NCBI GenBank assembly: GCA_003451975.1
Contig: DMIX01000368.1
Coordinates: forward strand, 1-5,352
Reading direction: 5' to 3'
Length of the DNA: 5,352 bases
Origin: Propionibacteriaceae bacterium
Lineage (GTDB): Bacteria > Actinomycetota > Actinomycetes > Propionibacteriales > Propionibacteriaceae
The notes under the pieces are model-generated. The model saw only the letters and a program-made list of their open reading frames with translations. It had not been told where the DNA came from and did no database searches. Position numbers and translations under genes: made by a program. Positions within the stretch are counted from its first letter, which is position 1; the number at the start of each line of letters is the position of its first letter. Of the stretch, positions 1 to 4,913 are shown one piece after another.

Positions 1-1
1 G

Positions 2-487
2 TCGCTGTCTCGCGGTGAAGGAACCAAGCTGATGCTCGCCCTCGCCCTGGCCCACCAGCCACGCCTGTTGCTGCTGGACGAGCCGACCAGCGGGCTCGAC
101 CCCGCCACTCGACGCGACCTGCTCGACTTGTTCGCCGAGTTCATGGCCGCCGACGAAAGCCACACGATCCTGTTCTCCACCCACATCACCTCTGACTTGG
201 AGCGCATCGCCGACCATATTCGCGTCCTGTCCCTGGGCCGCCTGGTCGAGGCCGGCACCGTCGATGACGTCCTCGAACGCTACGCCGTCGTACGCGGACC
301 GCGCCGCGCGCTCACCGACCACAACCGCTCCCTCATCCGTGGCCTGCACGAACGCGCCGACATCTTCGATGGACTCATCGAAGCCACCGCCACCCCCGGA
401 TTCGGCCCCGATGTGGTCATCGATCCGGCCACCTTGGACGACATCGTGGTGCACCTCAGCACCGCCGAGCAGGAGATCCCGGCATGA
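2..487 (+). CDS. ABC transporter ATP-binding protein, C-terminal part (5' end outside window)
   Basis: This is the nucleotide-binding subunit of an ABC exporter. It hydrolyses ATP on the cytoplasmic side and drives the permease encoded next. The reading frame is open from base 2, giving 161 residues. It begins at the ABC signature, seen as SLSRGE (residues 1-6, a variant of LSGGQ). Walker B with the catalytic Glu follows (LLLLDEP, residues 22-28), then the D-loop SGLD (30-33) and the switch His in STHIT (His61). Walker A and the Q-loop must lie upstream of the window. The 'ILFSTHITSDLE' stretch and the roughly 75-residue C-terminal tail fit the YtrB/PmtA-like group of ATPases that pair with small ABC-2 permeases. 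In such operons a GntR-type regulator often lies upstream, but that would be outside this window. The stop codon overlaps the next start (ATGA), so translation is probably coupled. The substrate cannot be told. The family call is firm; the subfamily is inference. Confidence 0.95.
   Translation, partial: SLSRGEGTKLMLALALAHQPRLLLLDEPTSGLDPATRRDLLDLFAEFMAADESHTILFSTHITSDLERIADHIRVLSLGRLVEAGTVDDVLERYAVVRGPRRALTDHNRSLIRGLHERADIFDGLIEATATPGFGPDVVIDPATLDDIVVHLSTAEQEIPA
471..476 (+). promoter_or_regulatory. Ribosome binding site of the ABC-2 permease gene
   Basis: AGGAGA lies inside the 3' end of the ATPase gene, 7 bases before the ATG at 484. It supports the ATG in the ATGA overlap as the true start of the permease and re-initiation on the same mRNA. 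Confidence 0.75.
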
Positions 488-1152
488 CCAACGCTGCACG
501 ATTCGCTCGCCTCGAACTCGCCTCGGCGCGAGTCAACGCTCGTCAGATGATCATCTTGGCGGTGTTGATCGCAATGATGTCGTGGATTTCGGGCAACCAG
601 GAACCGCTGGCCTTTGCCGCGGTGGTGCCGCTGCTACCGGTCTTCTTCGTGACCTATCCCTTCCTCGCCGACGAGCGCGGCCGCCACGACCTGCTCTATG
701 CGACTCTGCCCATTCGGCGACGCACCGTGGTGTGGGGACGCCACCTGTACTTCCTGGTGATGGAGCTCGCCGCACTGGTCGGTGCCCTCGCGATCGCCGG
801 TGCCTTCGCCGTCACGACAGGCCGGCCACTCGAGCCGGGGCTCGCGGTCTTGCTCGCTGTGGCCGCGACGACTGTGGCAAGTCTCGTCCTCACCGTTCAA
901 CTGCCCGTGCTGTTTGCGGTGGGCTTCACCAAGTCGCGCTGGATCGTGGTGCTCCCACTCATCATCTGCCTCACCCCGATGGTCCTGACCCAGATTCCCG
1001 GGGTCGGCGTCCGGCTCGCCGACCTCTGGCCGGGGGCACTCACCCCCTCCTGGTCACTCACCGTCGGCGCGGGTCTGACAGCGGCGATCATCGCGTTGTG
1101 GACGACCTCCGCACTGATCTCGATACGGCTCTACGCCAAGCGTCAGTTCTGA
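484..1152 (+). CDS. ABC-2 type transporter permease (six-helix, ABC2_membrane_5-like)
   Basis: This is a 222-residue integral membrane subunit forming the transport path of the exporter powered by the preceding ATPase. Hydrophobic stretches at about residues 21-35, 42-60, 88-110, 118-140, 153-171 and 190-212 give six predicted membrane helices. The basic tail (RLYAKRQF) is probably cytoplasmic. Between helices 2 and 3 lies a cytoplasmic segment with acidic DERGRHD (63-69) followed by LPIRRR (75-80). This resembles the 'DE...W..LPISR..' coupling region typical of the PF13346-like ABC-2 permeases found beside YtrB/PmtA-type ATPases. The start is fixed by the ATGA overlap and the AGGAGA site. 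A length near 220 residues is normal for this group. The exported compound is unknown; peptides, antibiotics and lipid-like molecules are all handled by relatives. The gene is convergent with the secreted hydrolase gene downstream. Confidence 0.9.
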   Translation: MTNAARFARLELASARVNARQMIILAVLIAMMSWISGNQEPLAFAAVVPLLPVFFVTYPFLADERGRHDLLYATLPIRRRTVVWGRHLYFLVMELAALVGALAIAGAFAVTTGRPLEPGLAVLLAVAATTVASLVLTVQLPVLFAVGFTKSRWIVVLPLIICLTPMVLTQIPGVGVRLADLWPGALTPSWSLTVGAGLTAAIIALWTTSALISIRLYAKRQF

Positions 1153-1158
1153 GACCGG

Positions 1159-1196
1159 CCCGGCTCGTCCCCAACTAGTCCGACCGGGTGGGGACG
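1159..1196. terminator. Candidate bidirectional terminator with two mutually exclusive hairpins
   Basis: Just after the permease stop, two alternative stems can form. One pairs CCCGG-c-TCG (1159-1167) with CGACCGGG (1181-1188), with a one-base bulge. The other pairs CGTCCCCA (1166-1173) with TGGGGACG (1189-1196), an 8-bp perfect stem with a 15-base loop. A small GGGTG/CACCC hairpin (1186-1201) overlaps the second. No U-tract follows, which is common for terminators of GC-rich actinobacteria. The position between convergent genes supports a terminator role, but only the base pairing is seen directly. Confidence 0.4.
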
Positions 1197-1260
1197 CACC
1201 CTTCGACACGCTCAGGGAACGGTCGAGTGGGGACGCACCCTTCGACACGCTCAGGGAACG
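1188..1260. repeat. Direct repeat, two identical 34-bp copies (1188-1221 and 1227-1260)
   Basis: Two perfect 34-bp copies are separated by 5 bases (GTCGA), giving a 39-base period. Each contains GTGGGGACGCA followed by the 19-base core CCCTTCGACACGCTCAGGG and then AACG. The core closely resembles a dispersed intergenic motif that I recall from many GC-rich actinobacteria (CCCTTCGACAAGCTCAGGG), in which the outer CCCT/AGGG bases can pair. It lies between convergent gene ends, a usual place for such palindromic elements. No transposase or inverted terminal repeats are visible nearby. Confidence 0.9.
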
Positions 1261-1302
1261 ATGGTGCGAACTCAGGGCACGATGGTGCGAACTCAGGGAA
1301 CG
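1261..1302. repeat. Direct repeat, two 21-bp copies (1261-1281 and 1282-1302)
   Basis: Two abutting 21-bp copies differ at one base (GGGCACG against GGGAACG). Each begins ATGGTGCGAA and ends with the CTCAGGGAACG core that also ends both 34-bp units. The four cores start at 1211, 1250, 1271 and 1292, with spacings of 39, 21 and 21. The array therefore looks like one repeat family that degenerated or was duplicated by slippage. The last core overlaps the final two codons and stop of the minus-strand hydrolase. Confidence 0.85.
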
Positions 1303-3125
1303 ACTGGGAGGGTGATCACCTGGTCCGAGCCTCCGGTGGCGAAGGTCACCACGTTCGCCGACGTACCACCGCCGAAGTTCGTCGACGATCCCGCAATCGA
1401 GAACCGGATGCGGTGACCAGGGGCGAACTGATGGACGAGTGCCGGCAGCTTCGCAGTGAACTGCTTCCTCACATCGGGAATCCGCACCGGGGCGGTCTGC
1501 TGACCGACGAGGGTGGTCAGGCCGTCGGGAGCAACGTCATAGAACTTCAAGAACAAGACGAGCTGGCCAACAGCACCTCGGTGCTGCTGTGCCCGCGCCA
1601 CGGGAGCGGAGACCTTCAGCTGAACGGTCGGTGAGCCTGCCACGTTGACCTTCGACTTCAGTGGTGGCGTCGACCACGACAGCGCCGTGCCAGGAACATC
1701 ATGCTGGTGGCTGGTGATCGGTCCGGTCGGCGTGCTGGCCGCGGTCAGGTCGAGCGGGTCGGTGTTGGTGACGACCCCGAATTCCGGGGTGGTCATCACC
1801 AGACGGGCCTTCTTCACCTTCGCCGGATTGGTCTTCAACCGCTCGAAGGTGGACGGGTAGTAGCTCACCGACTTCCCCACCGGGAAGGTCGACGAGGTCG
1901 CATAGGTCGTTCCCGGAGTGTCGGGAAGCCAGTTGCGCTGGTAGGCGAACAGCGGGCCGACGTCCACGTTCTCCTTGCGCACATAGTGGGCGAACCAGGC
2001 GAACACCCGCTGACTGACATAGCTGGACGGATCGGGATCCAGCGGGTTCAGGTCGTCGACCGAGCCATTCGGATTGGTGTGGCCAGCGCGCTGCCAGATC
2101 ATCCGGGTGGGCACCTTGTTGTCTCTCAACTGCTGGAACAGGGCGGCGCCTTCGTTGAGGTTGAAGAAGGTGTCGGCCTGGCTCTGGATCACCAGCGTGG
2201 GAGCGTGGACGGACTCGATGTAGGTAGCCGGAGAGACCCGCTTGGCCAAGGCCAGGTCGGCGGCGTTCGGGTATCCCCGCACCAGCCCACGCACGATCGT
2301 CTGACAGACCCCGGCGGCCAGCTTCTCGCAACCCGGGAGCGTGCTGCCGGTGCCGGTCAGCGATCCGACCAATCCCACCCCGAAGGCCCAGTTGTGCTTG
2401 AACGCGCCCGGCGTGGAACTGGAGACCCCACTGGTGATCGCGGTGTTGTTCGGGTACAGGGTGTAGCTCAGGTCGTTGAAGGTCGACATCGGCACCAACG
2501 CATCGATGCGGGGGTCGACCGACGCCGCGGCCAACTGAACCGCGCCACCGTAGGAGGCACCGAACATGCCCACCCGCGGATCGTGGGCATAGCCGCTGTC
2601 CTGGTCGTTTTGCACGTCCTTCATGGGCAGCACCGGCGTCGTATGCGCGGCGTCCTCGTAGGCGATGCCGTCGGCCCCACCGAGGTAGCTGACCAGCTGA
2701 GAGGCGGCCTTACCGTCGATCGCCGGATCATCCATGGAGATCACACACGACGATCCGCCGAAGCCGAGGCCGGAGTAGGCCAACACCAGATAGCCCTCAT
2801 CGAGGAACATCTGGGCGAAGTCCTTCATGTCCTTTTTGCTTTGCCCAAAGCCATGGGTCATGAGTACCGCCGGCACGCGATTCAACGGCCCCGCACCGGC
2901 AGGGGTGTAGACGTCGCCCACGATGTCGCAGTGCGTCGCGCCCTCGGCGCCGACAACGACGGCGAAGTGGAACGTCTTCACCGACGCCTCTACGGCGGCA
3001 GCACTCGGCGCCGGAACAAGCGATGTCATCGCCACCGCGAGGACCGAGGCCAGCGCCACGATCGTGCGACGCCTCCCTCGGCCAGTGCGCTGGCCCCTCT
3101 GGGACCCAAGACCTAACGAGAACAT
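1293..3125 (-). CDS. Secreted serine alpha/beta-hydrolase, S15 / CocE-NonD (X-Pro dipeptidyl-peptidase-like)
   Basis: This 610-residue protein probably cleaves peptide or ester bonds outside the membrane. An Arg-rich n-region (residues 10-20, ending GRRR), a hydrophobic core (21-38) and SAAA (41-44) form an export signal; the RR-T-I-V arrangement also permits a Tat route. The catalytic domain spans about residues 50-385. It has an HGFG oxyanion-hole motif (91-94), nucleophile Ser191 in GASYGG, likely acid Asp318 in SQADTFF, and His349 in RAGHTNP. A helical cap insert occupies about 215-300, with Cys266 and Cys274. From about residue 395 a jelly-roll domain of the PepX C-terminal type follows, seen in SPTVQLKVSA, LVLFLKFYDVAPDG and PGHRIRFSIAGS. 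Cys66/Cys127 and Cys266/Cys274 could form disulfides in an exported enzyme. The ATG is supported by GAGGAG five bases upstream. The gene is monocistronic and divergent from the beta-helix gene. Its substrate (prolyl peptides, or esters as in CocE) cannot be decided here. Confidence 0.9.
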   Translation of the reverse strand: MFSLGLGSQRGQRTGRGRRRTIVALASVLAVAMTSLVPAPSAAAVEASVKTFHFAVVVGAEGATHCDIVGDVYTPAGAGPLNRVPAVLMTHGFGQSKKDMKDFAQMFLDEGYLVLAYSGLGFGGSSCVISMDDPAIDGKAASQLVSYLGGADGIAYEDAAHTTPVLPMKDVQNDQDSGYAHDPRVGMFGASYGGAVQLAAASVDPRIDALVPMSTFNDLSYTLYPNNTAITSGVSSSTPGAFKHNWAFGVGLVGSLTGTGSTLPGCEKLAAGVCQTIVRGLVRGYPNAADLALAKRVSPATYIESVHAPTLVIQSQADTFFNLNEGAALFQQLRDNKVPTRMIWQRAGHTNPNGSVDDLNPLDPDPSSYVSQRVFAWFAHYVRKENVDVGPLFAYQRNWLPDTPGTTYATSSTFPVGKSVSYYPSTFERLKTNPAKVKKARLVMTTPEFGVVTNTDPLDLTAASTPTGPITSHQHDVPGTALSWSTPPLKSKVNVAGSPTVQLKVSAPVARAQQHRGAVGQLVLFLKFYDVAPDGLTTLVGQQTAPVRIPDVRKQFTAKLPALVHQFAPGHRIRFSIAGSSTNFGGGTSANVVTFATGGSDQVITLPVVP

Positions 3126-3130
3126 GCTGA

Positions 3131-3136
3131 CTCCTC
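3131..3136 (-). promoter_or_regulatory. Ribosome binding site of the secreted hydrolase gene
   Basis: On the minus strand GAGGAG lies five bases before the ATG whose first base is 3125. It is a strong Shine-Dalgarno match and fixes the start at the beginning of a complete signal peptide. Confidence 0.8.
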
Positions 3137-3141
3137 ACTGA

Positions 3142-3157
3142 ATCGAAGCAGTTCGAT
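3142..3157. promoter_or_regulatory. 16-bp dyad in the hydrolase leader, candidate operator
   Basis: ATCGAA-GCAG-TTCGAT is a perfect inverted repeat with 6-base arms and a 4-base centre. It sits just upstream of the ribosome binding site of the minus-strand hydrolase gene. It adjoins the most A/T-rich stretch of the intergenic region (minus-strand CAATTCTTTTAT), which could be a -10 region, although no matching -35 is evident. The dyad could bind a dimeric repressor or form a leader hairpin next to the ribosome binding site. The symmetry is seen; the function is inferred. Confidence 0.4.
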
Positions 3158-3245
3158 AAAAGAATTGCGACCACGCTAGCGGACGCATCGCCCCGTGCCA
3201 AGACCCTCCGTCAAACCGGGAACCGTCGGCGCCCTGCTGCATCCC

Positions 3246-3270
3246 GGCGATCTCGCCACGCGACGGCGAG
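3246..3270. other. Overlapping dyads in the divergent promoter region
   Basis: Three arms of one motif occur in a row: GGCGA (3246-3250), TCGCC (3253-3257) and GGCGAG (3265-3270). CTCGCC (3252-3257) pairs with GGCGAG across 7 bases, and the first two arms form a tight dyad with a 2-base centre. It lies 43-68 bases before the beta-helix gene start, where a promoter or operator would be expected. A further CCGGGA/TCCCGG pair (3216-3221 and 3242-3247) overlaps it. No convincing sigma-70-type promoter was found for either gene. Confidence 0.3.
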
Positions 3271-3302
3271 TCGGCTACCGTGGCACACAGCCGTCTATGC
3301 AC

Positions 3303-3308
3303 GAGGGG
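3303..3308 (+). promoter_or_regulatory. Ribosome binding site of the beta-helix protein gene
   Basis: GAGGGG lies five bases before the ATG at 3314. It decides for this start over the out-of-frame ATG at 3297, and the resulting protein begins with a proper signal peptide. Confidence 0.7.
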
Positions 3309-3313
3309 AACGG

Positions 3314-4741
3314 ATGCCCCGCTTGTCATCTTCGCTGTCAGGACTGGCCGCCGTGGCGCTGGCTGTCGGTGCGCTCGTGGTGCCCAATCCGACGCCGACG
3401 CTGGCGGCCTCCACCGTGACGGCCGAGATCGCACCGCACCGGCCGATCACCGCAGAGCGATTCACAGTCACCGGCAAAATACCCACCAAGGTGATTCGAC
3501 CGGTGATCCTGCAGCGCCGCTCCTGCCGTCACGTCAGTGGTCACAAGAAACGCTGCACCTGGAAAACGGTGGATCGAGGCCGAACCAACCTCTCAGGCAG
3601 GTACACGCTCATGTGGTCCACCAGCCGCCGCACCACACGTGTGAGAGTGGTCGCCAAAGCCCTCCGAATCGGCGCCCACCGCTACACGCGCAGGGTCTCA
3701 GCAGTGAAGAAGATCTCGACCATCGCCCAGCGGGCGACCCTCACGATCGACGGCGCCCTCAGCGCCGGCCAATCAGCCCACGCGAAGCTGACCTTCAGTC
3801 CAAGCCGGAACCGCCGCCCAACCCAGGTGCAGGCGTTGATCGCCGGAAAGTGGACTGTAGTGGGTCGCGGCATCGAGACGAGCACCGGGACATCCGCGGT
3901 CACACTGACCGCTCCCGCTGCGGGCAGTTATCCGTTTCGCGCGATCGCTTCGTCGTGGTACGGCGCCGCCGCAGTGACATCACCGACCACCGTGGTCACC
4001 GTCCACGCCAACACCTACCCTTCGGCGTCCGACACCGGCGTACCCGCCGGAACCTCCCTGCAATCCTCAGCGAGCCTGACGATCACAACACCAGGAACGG
4101 TGATCGACGGCTACGACATCACCGGATCCGTCACGGTGCGCGCCAACAACGTCACCATTCGCAACTCCAGAATCCGCAGCGCTGACTGGTGGGCTGTGGA
4201 TGTCGCCGGCGACCGCTCCGGCGTCACCGTCGAGCACTGCGACATCGACGGACGGGGCGCTGCGGGCTCGGAGAACTCCATGGGCATCCAGGGCCCCGCG
4301 ACGGTGCGAGCCAATAACATTCACGATGTGGAGAATGGCATCGCGCCGGGATCTGGCTCGGTGATCGAGGACAACTACATTCACGACCTGAGTGCTCCGG
4401 GCGATCCGCACTACGACGGAGTTCAGATCGACGGGGGCCTGTCCGATATCACGATCACCCACAACACGATCATCAACCCACATGATCAGACCGCGGCGGT
4501 CATGATCGACAACTACTTCGGCGCCGTGGACAACGTCACCGTCGAAGGCAACTACCTGGCCGGCGGCGGCTACACGGTCTACTCCGACGGCCAGTTCACC
4601 GCCGACCCCATCACCAACGTGCGCTTCATCAACAATGCCTTGAAACGCGGCCGATGGGGCTACGCCTCGATCGAGAACAACACCCCTGTTGACACCGGCA
4701 ATGTCGACGCCACCACCGGCGCAGCCATCACGCTGTCCTGA
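3314..4741 (+). CDS. Secreted right-handed parallel beta-helix protein with two N-terminal Ig-like modules
   Basis: This 475-residue protein is exported; its role is unknown, perhaps polysaccharide binding or cleavage. A signal peptide occupies about residues 1-31 (hydrophobic 10-23, TLA-AS cleavage region). Two related beta-sandwich-like modules follow (about 34-135 and 136-232). Both have the pattern of a strand, W-x-V, then G-x-Y and a final R-x-x-A-type strand, seen at W83 and W180. Module 1 is very basic and has Cys71 and Cys81, ten residues apart, which may pair. From about 234 the sequence PSASDTGVPAGTSL opens a beta-helix region. This shows repeating coils such as VTVRANNVTIRNSRI (273-287), GVTVEHCDI (303-311), VRANNIHD (331-338), VIEDNYIHD (350-358), ITITHNTI (379-386) and VTVEGNYL (408-415). 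The Asn-rich turns are typical of pectate-lyase-like folds. DPHYDGVQ (364-371) and NPHDQT (388-393) are candidate active-site turns. No cell-wall anchor or C-terminal sorting signal is present, so it is probably released or held by charge. The fold is firm; the activity is not. Confidence 0.88.
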   Translation: MPRLSSSLSGLAAVALAVGALVVPNPTPTLAASTVTAEIAPHRPITAERFTVTGKIPTKVIRPVILQRRSCRHVSGHKKRCTWKTVDRGRTNLSGRYTLMWSTSRRTTRVRVVAKALRIGAHRYTRRVSAVKKISTIAQRATLTIDGALSAGQSAHAKLTFSPSRNRRPTQVQALIAGKWTVVGRGIETSTGTSAVTLTAPAAGSYPFRAIASSWYGAAAVTSPTTVVTVHANTYPSASDTGVPAGTSLQSSASLTITTPGTVIDGYDITGSVTVRANNVTIRNSRIRSADWWAVDVAGDRSGVTVEHCDIDGRGAAGSENSMGIQGPATVRANNIHDVENGIAPGSGSVIEDNYIHDLSAPGDPHYDGVQIDGGLSDITITHNTIINPHDQTAAVMIDNYFGAVDNVTVEGNYLAGGGYTVYSDGQFTADPITNVRFINNALKRGRWGYASIENNTPVDTGNVDATTGAAITLS

Positions 4742-4754
4742 TGCCCGGGATGCG

Positions 4755-4795
4755 CGCCGTCCGGGCGAGCCCGGTCGCGACCCTCGACGACGGCG
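4755..4795 (+). terminator. Nested GC hairpin after the beta-helix gene, candidate terminator
   Basis: CGCCGTC (4755-4761) pairs with GACGGCG (4789-4795). Inside this lies CCGGGC-GA-GCCCGG (4761-4774), which can fold as a compact hairpin; the two stems share base 4761, so they compete for one pair. The structure begins 13 bases after the TGA. There is no U-tract. Position and stability suggest termination of the plus-strand gene. Confidence 0.45.
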
Positions 4796-4865
4796 GTCGG
4801 GCGGCCGTCACTCCACCCAGGCATTGACCATCTGGAGTAATCGCGGATGAGGCTTGGTGACACGA

Positions 4866-4897
4866 CCCGGCCCCTGCGTCTGCACACAGGGGCCGGG
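4866..4897 (-). terminator. Strong hairpin terminator of the ferritin-like gene
   Basis: CCCGGCCCCTG (4866-4876) and CAGGGGCCGGG (4887-4897) form an 11-bp perfect GC-rich stem with a 10-base loop. It begins 16 bases beyond the TAA of the minus-strand gene. The following minus-strand bases (TCGTGTCACC) hold only scattered T, so this is a terminator without a true U-run; it may also stop transcripts coming from the plus strand. Confidence 0.7.
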
Positions 4898-4913
4898 GGC
4901 CGGTCCAGTCGGC

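Noticed and set aside
264..1178. Plus-strand open frame of 304 codons across the ATPase and permease genes
   Set aside because: It overlaps two recognised genes in another frame, and its Arg/Pro/Ser-rich product shows no recognisable domain.
1188..1302. CRISPR array
   Set aside because: Only two full repeats with a 5-base gap and no unique spacers of the expected length; no cas genes nearby.
1188..1634. Plus-strand open frame of 148 codons beginning in the repeats
   Set aside because: It starts inside the direct repeat (its first residues simply mirror the repeat period), has no ribosome binding site and runs antisense to the well-supported hydrolase.
1701..3116. Plus-strand open frame of 471 codons antisense to the hydrolase
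   Set aside because: It is a long shadow frame typical of GC-rich DNA. The product is a low-complexity Arg/Gly/His-rich string without domains, while the opposite strand encodes a complete enzyme with signal peptide and triad.
3186..3214. Sigma-70-type promoter for the hydrolase starting from minus-strand TTGACG (3214-3209)
   Set aside because: The -35-like hexamer is good, but no acceptable -10 lies 16-18 bases downstream; only GCGATG or CGATGC is present.
3280..4185. Plus-strand open frame of 301 codons over the beta-helix gene
   Set aside because: Same-strand shadow in another frame; the product is Arg/His/Pro-rich with no domain, and the competing frame has signal peptide, ribosome binding site and beta-helix repeats.
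4810..4838. ACTCCA/TGGAGT inverted repeat as an extra terminator or small RNA
   Set aside because: The stem is only 6 bp with a 17-base loop and no supporting signal; stronger hairpins flank it on both sides.
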